From Mucilaginibacter sp. (GTDB taxonomy: Bacteria; Bacteroidota; Bacteroidia; Sphingobacteriales; Sphingobacteriaceae), in the NCBI RefSeq assembly GCF_028288185.1, contig NZ_JAQBOF010000002.1:1-64000 (forward strand): 64,000 nucleotides of DNA, in the 5' to 3' direction. Positions 7,776-15,435 of this stretch are shown here, piece after piece. The notes under the pieces were generated by a model that was not told the DNA's origin, ran no database searches, and saw only the letters and a list, made by a program, of their open reading frames with translations. Position 1 is the first letter of the stretch; the number at the start of each line of letters is the position of its first letter. The position numbers and the translations under genes were made by a program.

Positions 7776-8348
7776 ATGAAAAAGGTAACGCTATTGTTTA
7801 TTACCCTGGTTTCTGCTTGTTTATTGCAGGCTTGTCATGGTAATAAAAATGTCGATGCGGATGATGATACCACGAGAGAAGTTATTGATACCACTAAACA
7901 CATCTCTATTATTGTAGGTAAAGACGATGCTAGATTTTTAACCACTATTGCACAAGGTTGCCTGGCCGAAATTAAAATAGGCACACTTGCTAAACAAAAA
8001 GGGCTTGATAAGCGCGTTAAAAATTTAGGGGCTATGATGATCAAGGACCTTACCAAAGGCAAGGGGCGGTTAATAGCACTTGCCAAAGCAAAAAAAATAA
8101 CCTTGCCCGATACCCTGGATACCGATGACCAAAAATCAATAGCCGAGCTAGCCAAAAAAGCAGGCAAAGAGTTTGACATTGCTTACCTGGATAAAATAAA
8201 AGTAGATTATAAAAAAGCATTGGACCTGTTTCAAAATACAGCCAAACATGGCTTTGACCCCGAGATAAAAGGTTTTGCCGCAAAAAACATAATGACCATA
8301 CAAAGGCATTTAGATTTGATTGATGCGGTACATGGGAGTATAAAGTAG
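7776..8348 (+). CDS. DUF4142 lipoprotein
   Basis: 190 residues. It has a lipoprotein signal with lipobox LLQAC (Cys20), then an acidic linker and a four-helix-type domain resembling DUF4142. Typical features are the helical periodicity, DARFLTTIAQGCLAEIKIGTLA and the C-terminal AAKNIMTIQRHLDLI. DUF4142 proteins are ferritin-like in fold and of unknown function, and are found on the cell envelope of many Bacteroidota and Proteobacteria. A terminator follows the gene. Metal ligands typical of a working ferritin centre are not obvious. Confidence 0.8.
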   Translation: MKKVTLLFITLVSACLLQACHGNKNVDADDDTTREVIDTTKHISIIVGKDDARFLTTIAQGCLAEIKIGTLAKQKGLDKRVKNLGAMMIKDLTKGKGRLIALAKAKKITLPDTLDTDDQKSIAELAKKAGKEFDIAYLDKIKVDYKKALDLFQNTAKHGFDPEIKGFAAKNIMTIQRHLDLIDAVHGSIK

Positions 8349-8350
8349 AC

Positions 8351-8386
8351 CCTCACCCCGGCCGTCTCTAAAGGTGAGGTTTTATT
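8351..8386 (+). terminator. terminator after the DUF4142 gene
   Basis: CCTCACC (8351-8357) pairs with GGTGAGG (8373-8379) and is followed by TTTTATTT. The stem lies 3-30 nt after the stop codon. The 15-nt loop makes it a moderate rather than strong terminator. Confidence 0.6.
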
Positions 8387-8438
8387 TGCATAAGCCTGAT
8401 TAAAACAATAATTTGGCTGTGTAATACAACTATCTAAC

Positions 8439-9455
8439 ATGTCAGCACCTATAGTAACCGGTTTATTGGCTTACGGAATGTCCGGAAGGGTTTTCCATGC
8501 GCCTTTTTTAAGCACCAATCCGCAGTTTAAGTTAAAAGCGGTAGTTGAGCGTAGTCAGAAGAAGATGGCCACGCATTACCCGGATATTGTGAGCTATAAC
8601 TCGGTTGAGGAGATATTGGCCGATAGCGAGATAGAGCTCATTATAGTTAACACACCCAACTTTACTCATTTTGATTTTGCCAAACAGGCTCTAAATGCCG
8701 GTAAACATGTACTGATAGAAAAACCGGCAGCGGGCAATGTCGCCGAGATCAAAGAATTGTTTGACGTAGCCCGTGCAAATGGTCGCCAGGTTTTTGGCTA
8801 TCAGAATCGCCGTTGGGATAGTGATTTCTTATCGGTAAAAGAAGTTATTGAAAGCGGCCGATTGGGCCGGTTAACCGAGGTAAATTTCCGTTATGATCGC
8901 TACAAACCTGCACTTAACCCCAAACCTTTTAAAGAAACTAAGGACACACCTATAAACGGAATAGTTTATGAGCTAGGTCCGCATTTAATAGACCAGGCCA
9001 TCCATTTATTTGGTAAGCCTTTAGCTTTTGATAAGTTCATAACTATTCAGCGCGACTTATCGGAAGTGCCTGATTACTTAAATTACCGTTTAATATATCC
9101 TGCCGGATTAGTGGTATATTTAACATCGGGCTTATTAATTGCCGACCCGCTACCTGCTTTTGTAGTGCATGGTACCATAGGCAGTTACAGTAAATATCGC
9201 TGCGATATGCAGGAAGCCCAATTAGATAAAGGCATTTTGCCAACTGATGATATTTACGGCGTTGAGCCGGCAGGCATGGAAGGCAAATTGGTTACTGTTG
9301 GACCCGATGGCGAGAAGAGTATTGAGTTTATGCCATCTATTAAAGGCGATTATGCTAATTTATTTTACGCGGTTTATCATGTCGTACGCAATAACGCGTT
9401 ATATCCAATAACAGAAGAACACATGGCCTGGCAGATGGAACTGCTGGAAGCTTAA
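8439..9455 (+). CDS. Gfo/Idh/MocA family oxidoreductase
   Basis: 338 residues. The N-terminal Rossmann fold starts with GLLAYGMSGRVFHAPFL (GxxxxG variant), followed by the family motif HVLIEKPAA near residue 94, where Lys is the conserved catalytic and NAD-contacting residue. The C-terminal alpha/beta domain has YELGPHLIDQAIHLFG, where the His is the usual catalytic partner. The family uses NAD(P) to oxidise or reduce sugars, inositols and related compounds, so the exact substrate cannot be read from sequence. The thioredoxin-like gene starts 13 nt downstream and is probably co-transcribed. Confidence 0.93.
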   Translation: MSAPIVTGLLAYGMSGRVFHAPFLSTNPQFKLKAVVERSQKKMATHYPDIVSYNSVEEILADSEIELIIVNTPNFTHFDFAKQALNAGKHVLIEKPAAGNVAEIKELFDVARANGRQVFGYQNRRWDSDFLSVKEVIESGRLGRLTEVNFRYDRYKPALNPKPFKETKDTPINGIVYELGPHLIDQAIHLFGKPLAFDKFITIQRDLSEVPDYLNYRLIYPAGLVVYLTSGLLIADPLPAFVVHGTIGSYSKYRCDMQEAQLDKGILPTDDIYGVEPAGMEGKLVTVGPDGEKSIEFMPSIKGDYANLFYAVYHVVRNNALYPITEEHMAWQMELLEA

Positions 9456-9468
9456 TATATACTTACAA

Positions 9469-9966
9469 ATGAAAAAACTTATTCTACTTTTTAGCCTGAT
9501 AATAGCTGCCGGATATTGCCGTGCCCAAAACAATGATTCGGTTGGTGCCGCTATGCCACCCTACCGCATTTTAACAACCGACAGCACCTGGATAACCCCT
9601 GCAAATTTAAAGCACCGCAAAACGTTGCTTATCTATTTTTCGCCCGATTGCCCGCATTGCCAGCATTTAACTATGGAGATGCGCGAACGCATGAAAAAAC
9701 TGGGTGATACCCAGATCATGATGATAACCTGGTCTAACAATTATGATATCCGTGCCATCAAAAACTTTGTGCGCGATTACGATTTGAAGAAATATCCTAA
9801 TATCACCATAGGTACAGAAGGTTATAGCTACCTGGTGCAGAAATACTTTAAAATACAAACAACACCTTATGTTGCTGTTTATAATAGCGATAAAAAACTG
9901 GTAAAGGGTTATTCAAAAGCACCGGAGATCAATGATTTGATTGCAGCGGTTAAGAAGACGAAGTAA
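9469..9966 (+). CDS. exported thioredoxin-like (TlpA/AhpC-type) protein
   Basis: 165 residues. A signal peptide of about 19 residues ends at CRAQ. A thioredoxin fold follows, with FSPDCPHCQHL giving an active pair C61/C64 (CPHC, as in DsbA-like or ResA-like proteins). The cis-Pro is in IQTTPYVAVYN. It should be periplasmic and act as a thiol-disulfide oxidoreductase. It lies 13 nt behind the Gfo/Idh/MocA gene. Specific partners are unknown. Confidence 0.85.
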   Translation: MKKLILLFSLIIAAGYCRAQNNDSVGAAMPPYRILTTDSTWITPANLKHRKTLLIYFSPDCPHCQHLTMEMRERMKKLGDTQIMMITWSNNYDIRAIKNFVRDYDLKKYPNITIGTEGYSYLVQKYFKIQTTPYVAVYNSDKKLVKGYSKAPEINDLIAAVKKTK

Positions 9967-9978
9967 AAGTAGCGTTGT

Positions 9979-10385
9979 AGCGCTCTTGGCCGCTAAGGCC
10001 CATTACTTTTTCCTTAGATGAAAAAGTAACAAAAAATCAAGTCAACAGATAGGCTTCTTTGCGCTCGCGGCCTTTGCCCGGCAAAGTAAGTAAAACCACG
10101 GGCTGCAATATTTTTACCCTGCTTCGCTCGCGCAAAGGCCTCGCTTCAGTAAAAAGTTGCTATGCCCTTTCCAACGCACATGCCAACTTGTTTTACTTAA
10201 TTTCATCCGAAGCTTTTCTGCTGACACTTTATTCAATAGAACTACATTCCTCATATTAATGAAAAATTAAAAGAGCGAAGGCCTGTCAGCACACGCGGCA
10301 GCGATTGGGCTGACTTGATTTTTTGGTTACTTTTGTATCAAGACAAAAGTAACTGGCCTTAGCGGCCAAGAGCGTCACCAAGCGA
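9979..10385. mobile_element. MITE-like element, copy 1
   Basis: About 400 bp, non-coding, bounded by long terminal inverted repeats. The left arm (about 9979-10044) and right arm (about 10311-10376) are reverse complements over roughly 57-65 bp with few mismatches, starting GGCCGCTAAGGCC and ending ATCAAGTCA. Each arm contains its own hairpin: ATTACTTTTT with AAAAAGTAAC on the left and GTTACTTTTG with CAAAAGTAAC on the right. The middle is GC-richer and has no credible ORF; a 66-codon frame at 10059 is not protein-like. A related copy lies at 20375-20842 in the same orientation. No transposase is present, so it would be non-autonomous. Exact ends and target duplications are uncertain. Confidence 0.65.
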
Positions 10386-10462
10386 CAGGTTGCGTGTTGA
10401 AAGGTGTTACGAAGCAAAATATGCAATTATACCATGAACAGTATAGTGATACAGTTGGTGCA

Positions 10463-11434
10463 TTATTGTTGCTGCTGTTGTTGTTGCTGAATCATCTCCA
10501 TGTGGCGCTGGTAGCTGTTTTTAATGGTATAGTTTGCTACCGGTATAGCTGCCTGCGTTTTTTCATCGGCCAGCTCATAATTTACTAAACCATCATCGTC
10601 AACTGTTACTGCAACCTCCAAACTATGGCCCGATGATCCTTTGTAAACACCCTTTACCGGCGAGCAGTCCATAAAATTACGGCCTACTGCCAGGCGCACA
10701 TGGTTCTCATTAGCTATAATGTTGTTGGTAGGATCAAGGCCTAGCCAGCCATAATCTGGTATATAGGCTTCAGCCCAGGCGTGGGTCGCGCCTTCGCCGC
10801 GCATACCGTTTTTATCAGTGCAGATATAGCCGCTTACATACCTCGCCGGTATTTTTACCATACGCAGCATTTCGGTTAAAATATGGGCAAAATCCTGGCA
10901 AACGCCGGCCTTTAGTTTCCATATCTCATCCAAGGTGGTTTCAACGGTGGTTACGCCTTTTATATAGTTAAAATTCTTGTACACATACTCGCAAAAGCGC
11001 AGTGCTACCTGGTAAGGAATATCATTATTCCCTTTTAATTCTTCAACCAGTTTTTTTAGTTCTTCAAAGCCTTCAAAATACTCCTGCCTTAAAAAATCAA
11101 TAAAGGGAACGATGTATTGTAACGGCTTTAGGTCCTCCCATTGCTGTGCCGGGAAAATATCATTTACCGGGTAAGGGCGATGCTTGGTACTCACCAATAT
11201 TTTTGAGTTAATGATCAATACCGAGTGTGGCTCGCTGTAAGTAAAGCTGCCAACCTCGTTACCATAATAATCTACATGCCTGTCAACAATAGGGTTGCCG
11301 CTTACGGTGACCTCCTGCTTCAAAACATCCTGAAACTCATCTTTTATGGGGAACAGAATGATCTGGTTGGCACTATCACGGGCCGGGCTGTCATAAATAT
11401 ATCTGGTTATATGTTGTATTTCAAATTCAGGCAT
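10463..11434 (-). CDS. transglutaminase-like cysteine peptidase family protein
   Basis: 323 residues. An N-terminal beta-sandwich (Transglut_N type) is followed by the transglutaminase core with triad C179 in KAGVCQDFAH, H218 in ATHAWAEAYIP and D234 in GWLGLDPTNN. Such proteins are encoded beside alpha-E and circularly permuted ATP-grasp proteins, as here. The cluster is thought to make or trim peptide conjugates, but its product is unknown. The protein ends in MIQ followed by a run of eight glutamines in all, encoded by mixed CAA/CAG triplets directly before the stop. This tail is absent from the catalytic domain and looks like a microsatellite expansion. It is the last of three genes read leftward. 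Confidence 0.9.
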   Translation of the reverse strand: MPEFEIQHITRYIYDSPARDSANQIILFPIKDEFQDVLKQEVTVSGNPIVDRHVDYYGNEVGSFTYSEPHSVLIINSKILVSTKHRPYPVNDIFPAQQWEDLKPLQYIVPFIDFLRQEYFEGFEELKKLVEELKGNNDIPYQVALRFCEYVYKNFNYIKGVTTVETTLDEIWKLKAGVCQDFAHILTEMLRMVKIPARYVSGYICTDKNGMRGEGATHAWAEAYIPDYGWLGLDPTNNIIANENHVRLAVGRNFMDCSPVKGVYKGSSGHSLEVAVTVDDDGLVNYELADEKTQAAIPVANYTIKNSYQRHMEMIQQQQQQQQ

Positions 11435-11581
11435 ATGGGTAATAATTATTTAATGTGATGATGGCGATTACTCACCCCGACATCGCTTCGCTTGTCGACC
11501 CTCTCTTCGCTACGCGGAAAGAGGATTGTTTATTTGAATCAGGCAATCCTAATCTTTAATCTTCAATTAACCAATCTTTTT
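11435..11581. repeat. repeat-like spacer between alpha-E and transglutaminase genes
   Basis: The 147-nt spacer contains CTCACCCCGACATCGCTTCG...CCCTCTCTTCG...GGAAAGAGG (about 11471-11525), with a partial inverted repeat (CCTCTCTTC with GGAAAGAGG). It resembles the GC-rich intergenic repeats scattered in Sphingobacteriaceae. No ORF is visible. Confidence 0.35.
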
Positions 11582-12517
11582 TCACGAATTCGCAAAATAA
11601 TGTTCATTCAAGGCATCGGCAATACCGTAAAGTTCGCCACGTATTTGGGTAAGGAAAGCATGTAACCCTTCCTGTCTTATTGTTTTTACCGAGCTGTATT
11701 TTATACGGCTTTGCAAACGGCCAATTTTAAAGATCATATCCCTAAAATCTTCCAAGTTACTATCGTTTTGCAGGCGCTCAAAATAACGTTGTATATTATT
11801 TACCGAGTAGATAACCGAGCGTGGGAAATCATTATTCAGCACCACCTGCTCTAATACGTTCTCGGCTTCAAAACCCTCGCGATAGGTTTTTAAATACAGT
11901 TCATATCCGCCCAGCGAAAGCAATAAGTGTTTCCAGTAGGTAGTATCGGTAAGTAAGTCGGGATTATCACTGATAGAACCAAATTTGGTGTCCAAAATAT
12001 CAACAGATTGTATAGCACGTTCAAGGTATTTACCAATATTCATAAAGCTACGGCCCTCGCCACGCTCCATGGTGATTTCCACAGTACCATAGTAAAGCAT
12101 TACTTGTTTTATCAAAACATCCAGTACGCTTATCGGGTCCTCGCGCTGTAAGGCGCGCTCCAGCTTACTATCTTTTACGGTATGGTAATATTCGTTTAAA
12201 CATTGCCAAAGATCCTTGGTGATATGCTCCTGCACACTACGCGCATTTTCGCGGGCAAGGGTAATTATATTCAACACAGAGTTTGAATTACTTTTACCCA
12301 TCACCATGTATTTTAATACGGCGCGGCTATCATTGCCCAGGGTGGCTCCTTCATCATCATCAAGCCCCGCAAATATGCGTATCACCGGCTCCCAGGTAAA
12401 CTCCTGTATGGCATCCTGCGATGAAGCATAGTTTATTTTAAGCATACGCAGCATACCATCGCTACGCTCAATGTACCGACTTTGCCAATATAAACTTGCT
12501 GCTACTCTACTTAACAT
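11582..12517 (-). CDS. alpha-E domain protein (DUF403)
   Basis: 311 residues, all-helical. The start MLSRVAASLYWQSRYIERSDGMLRML is the hallmark of the alpha-E (COG2307) family. The family is almost always encoded between a circularly permuted ATP-grasp gene and a transglutaminase gene, as seen here. The biochemical role is unknown; it has been proposed to work with the ATP-grasp ligase. It lies 117 nt downstream of the ATP-grasp gene on the same strand. Confidence 0.92.
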   Translation of the reverse strand: MLSRVAASLYWQSRYIERSDGMLRMLKINYASSQDAIQEFTWEPVIRIFAGLDDDEGATLGNDSRAVLKYMVMGKSNSNSVLNIITLARENARSVQEHITKDLWQCLNEYYHTVKDSKLERALQREDPISVLDVLIKQVMLYYGTVEITMERGEGRSFMNIGKYLERAIQSVDILDTKFGSISDNPDLLTDTTYWKHLLLSLGGYELYLKTYREGFEAENVLEQVVLNNDFPRSVIYSVNNIQRYFERLQNDSNLEDFRDMIFKIGRLQSRIKYSSVKTIRQEGLHAFLTQIRGELYGIADALNEHYFANS

Positions 12518-12634
12518 TCTTTGTTGATTTCGGATATCGGATGTTCGATATCGGATTTATTTATGTTATTAATTATTCGGATATTTTCAACCCTTTATTT
12601 ACTGCTAACTGCTGCTGCCAACTGCTTACTGGAT
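12518..12634. repeat. spacer with GATATCGGAT direct repeats
   Basis: The spacer carries two near-identical segments, TCGGATATCGGATGT and TCGATATCGGATTT (about 12535-12562), each built on the palindrome GATATC. No terminator is evident, so the operon probably reads through. The rest is AT-rich. Confidence 0.4.
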
Positions 12635-14083
12635 TTACGCCAGGACCCACGTATCTTTACTACCACCACCCTGCGAACTATTAACCACCAGCGAACCTTC
12701 TTTTAGCGCTACACGGGTTAAGCCGCCGGGTACTATCTCAATACCATCAGGTCCAAACAGCGCGTAGGGGCGCAAATCTATCCGCCTCGGTTTTAACTCG
12801 CCCTGCATATAGCAGGGCGCTGCCGAAAGACTTATGGTTGGCTGCGCGATAAAATTGCGTGGCTCTTTAATGATCTCTTTTTTATAGTCGTCTATCTCTT
12901 CTTCGGATGCCGCGTGACCCATCAACATGCCGTAGCCACCGCTGCCGTTGGTGCGTTTAACCACCATATTATTCAGGTTTTTAAATACATGCTCGCGTTC
13001 GTCATCATTTCCTAGCTGATAGGTAGGTACGTTCTTTAATATCGGCTCCTCATTTAAATAATAGCGTATCATATCAGGCACATAAGTGTAAACCGCTTTA
13101 TCATCGGCTACGCCATTGCCTATTGCGTTAACAATCGCTACGTTGCCTTTACGATAAGCGCCCATAATACCTGCCACACCCAGCATACTGCTTGGATTAA
13201 ACACCAACGGGTCCAGGTACTCATCATCAACCCGGCGATAGATAACATCAACCTGTTGCAGGCCGATGGTAGTTTTCATGTACACCTTATGGTTATTCAC
13301 CACAAGGTCGCGCCCCTCAACCAGCTCAACACCCATTAAACGGGCCAGTGTGGTATGCTCAAAATAAGCCGAGTTATAAATACCCGGGCTTAACAACACG
13401 ATATTAGGATTAGCTATTTGTCGTGGCGATAGGGCCAGTAAGTTCTTGTATAATATAGATGGATACTCGGTCACACTGCGCACGCCGCATTGCGGCAACA
13501 GATCCGGAAATAAACGTTTGGTGATCTCTCGGTTCTCCAGCATATAGCTTACGCCCGATGGGGTGCGCAGGTTATCTTCCAGCACGTAAAAAGTACCGTC
13601 AAAATCACGGATCAGATCAATACCGGATATATGCACATAGATATCATAAGGCACATTCAACATGTGCATTTCGCGCAGGAAGTGGGGGCAGGAGTATATA
13701 ATATCAATAGGCACTATACCATCCTTAATAATAAATTGGTTGTGGTAAATGTCCTTTAAAAAATGATTAAGCGCAGTTAGCCGTTGTTTAATCCCTTTCT
13801 CTACAAAGGCCCATTCGGCAGCGGTAATAATGCGGGGGATAATATCAAACGGGAATATTTTTTCAATCCCTTCGCCGCTATTATATACTGTAAAAGTTAT
13901 ACCCTGGCTCATGAAAAGCCTTTTGGCAAGCTCTTCTTTTTTATTCAGATCGTCTGCTGATTCTCTTGAAATGTACTCAATTACCTTACGGTAATGCTCA
14001 CGCACGTTGGCATCTGCTCCATACATTTCATCCCAAACGCCATCAATCGGGTTGTATTTATCAAAATAAGCTGATTCCTGCAT
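12635..14083 (-). CDS. circularly permuted type 2 ATP-grasp protein
   Basis: 482 residues. It matches the COG2308 family (DUF404/DUF407 in older naming). Landmarks are FPFDIIPRIITAAEW near residue 76, YVLEDNLRTPSGVSYMLENR near 165 (metal and ATP region) and the glycine-rich loop GSGGYGMLMG near 375. ATP-grasp enzymes form amide bonds through acyl-phosphate intermediates. The circularly permuted group is predicted to act in peptide synthesis or protein tagging, but its substrates are unknown. It is the first gene of the three-gene operon with the alpha-E and transglutaminase genes. Confidence 0.92.
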   Translation of the reverse strand: MQESAYFDKYNPIDGVWDEMYGADANVREHYRKVIEYISRESADDLNKKEELAKRLFMSQGITFTVYNSGEGIEKIFPFDIIPRIITAAEWAFVEKGIKQRLTALNHFLKDIYHNQFIIKDGIVPIDIIYSCPHFLREMHMLNVPYDIYVHISGIDLIRDFDGTFYVLEDNLRTPSGVSYMLENREITKRLFPDLLPQCGVRSVTEYPSILYKNLLALSPRQIANPNIVLLSPGIYNSAYFEHTTLARLMGVELVEGRDLVVNNHKVYMKTTIGLQQVDVIYRRVDDEYLDPLVFNPSSMLGVAGIMGAYRKGNVAIVNAIGNGVADDKAVYTYVPDMIRYYLNEEPILKNVPTYQLGNDDEREHVFKNLNNMVVKRTNGSGGYGMLMGHAASEEEIDDYKKEIIKEPRNFIAQPTISLSAAPCYMQGELKPRRIDLRPYALFGPDGIEIVPGGLTRVALKEGSLVVNSSQGGGSKDTWVLA

Positions 14084-14408
14084 GAAAATATTAGGTAAAA
14101 TAAAAATTTGTTAACCGGGTATGTTTATAAAGATGTAATATATAAACTGTTTTTAAATAATTGCAATGTTTTTTGAAAATATTATAATTTTTATTAGTCA
14201 ATATTGTAAATATTACCACAAATCGCTTAAAAACCAGTCAAGTTTTTATAATACTTTCTCCACATGCTTGCTTTTTGGCTTGCATAAGCTTTTTTAAACA
14301 AAATATGATAAATAACAGAAAAATATTTATACATCAAGCACCGCACCACCAGCACCGTGGTGCAGTTCACGGCATTAATATAACAAGTAAGTATATTATT
14401 TGATTTAC
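14084..14408. other. AT-rich intergenic region
   Basis: 325 nt separating two leftward genes. It should contain the promoter of the ATP-grasp operon near its left end; CATCTTTA on the minus strand is only a weak -7 match. A short GC-rich patch at 14340-14375 includes GCACCGTGGTGCAG (14352-14365), whose reverse complement occurs again at 27484. AAGTAA...TTACTT at 14384-14408 is a weak hairpin after the kinase gene. No ORF is visible. Confidence 0.4.
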
Positions 14409-15281
14409 TTAAAAGCGATCAGCCATAAACTTCAATACCTCGTCCTCGGTACCCACAAATGGACCCGGCGACATGGTTTTAAGCCCGGCCATGGCAGCGG
14501 CAAATTCGCCGGCTTGATGTATGCCGGCATTTTTAATGCGTTTGTATAAATAACCGGCCATATAAGTATCGCCGCAACCGGTAGCATCTACTACCATTTC
14601 GGGATGATAAGCAGGGATCTCATATAAAACTCCATCCGCATAAATTGCAGATCCCTGGCTACCGTTGGTTATTACGGCTTCTTTTACACCTAAATCGCTT
14701 AAAAACTTTACGCCTTCGACCACTGTTTTATGGCCTGACAATGCTGCCAGTTCGGCAACATCCGCTTTTAAAACATCAATGTATTGCAGGGCCGCTTTTT
14801 TATCGGGCCAGTCGGTTAAGTATACTTTTTGCTTTACTACTCTGCGTAAATAGCCTTGAACGTCTAATGCGATACTGCCTTTGGCTGACAGCGTTTTTAT
14901 AAAATCCGTGTCAAAATCATCGGCTAATAGCGGGCCTAAGTGAAACACCTTTGCCTCAACATCCAACAACTGCTCCATCGTAAACGAGTCGGCAATTTGC
15001 AGTACGTTCTGGGTGCGTTCGTCCTGGTTTTCGGCGTAAATATTTTCAAAAATTACGGTATGTGTGCTGGGTTGCACTTTAACTTTAATGCCTTTGTCGC
15101 GCAGATAGGTTACATATTCCATCTCGGCAGCGGCAAGGGCAGTTACTAAAAGATAGTTTACATCCAACTTATTTACAGCGCACGAAAAGTACAGCGCCGT
15201 ACCGCCCGGCATGTGCAAAGTGGTTTTGGTATTAACTATTTTATCAGAGGTGATGTGCCCTACGCAGCAGATATCATACAT
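14409..15281 (-). CDS. PfkB-family carbohydrate kinase
   Basis: About 290 residues from the preferred ATG at 15281 (MYDICCVGHITSDK); an ATG at 15305 and a TTG at 15314 are alternatives. PfkB signature 2, DATGCGDTYMAGYLY, is near the C-terminus, with the catalytic Asp in GCGD and the anion-hole glycines. The N-terminal GGTALYFSCAVNKL is the substrate-binding signature region. The family phosphorylates sugars and nucleosides (ribokinase and adenosine kinase relatives). It is shorter than most fructokinases, and the substrate is not readable. It is divergent from the GH2 gene. Confidence 0.88.
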   Translation of the reverse strand: MYDICCVGHITSDKIVNTKTTLHMPGGTALYFSCAVNKLDVNYLLVTALAAAEMEYVTYLRDKGIKVKVQPSTHTVIFENIYAENQDERTQNVLQIADSFTMEQLLDVEAKVFHLGPLLADDFDTDFIKTLSAKGSIALDVQGYLRRVVKQKVYLTDWPDKKAALQYIDVLKADVAELAALSGHKTVVEGVKFLSDLGVKEAVITNGSQGSAIYADGVLYEIPAYHPEMVVDATGCGDTYMAGYLYKRIKNAGIHQAGEFAAAMAGLKTMSPGPFVGTEDEVLKFMADRF

Positions 15282-15371
15282 GGCGGCAAGATAACGATTT
15301 TGCATTATTACCAATAGTTTAGAACGGAATTTGCCCGATCGGAAAGTGTAACATATATATTGTATGTTATG

Positions 15372-15399
15372 TTGTAATTATTTTTTTAATCTAAATTTA
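15372..15399 (+). promoter_or_regulatory. candidate promoter of the GH2 gene
   Basis: TTG at 15372-15374, a 17-nt spacer, then TAAATTTA at 15392-15399, one mismatch from TAnnTTTG. It ends 36 nt before the ATG. Consensus-based inference. Confidence 0.35.
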
Positions 15400-15435
15400 G
15401 CCTAACCAATTTAACCTCAATAACTTCAAATTAAT

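Noticed and set aside
10059-10259. 66-codon ORF inside MITE-like copy 1
   Set aside because: It lies across the repetitive middle of a structured non-coding element, has no protein-like composition and is not preserved in copy 2.
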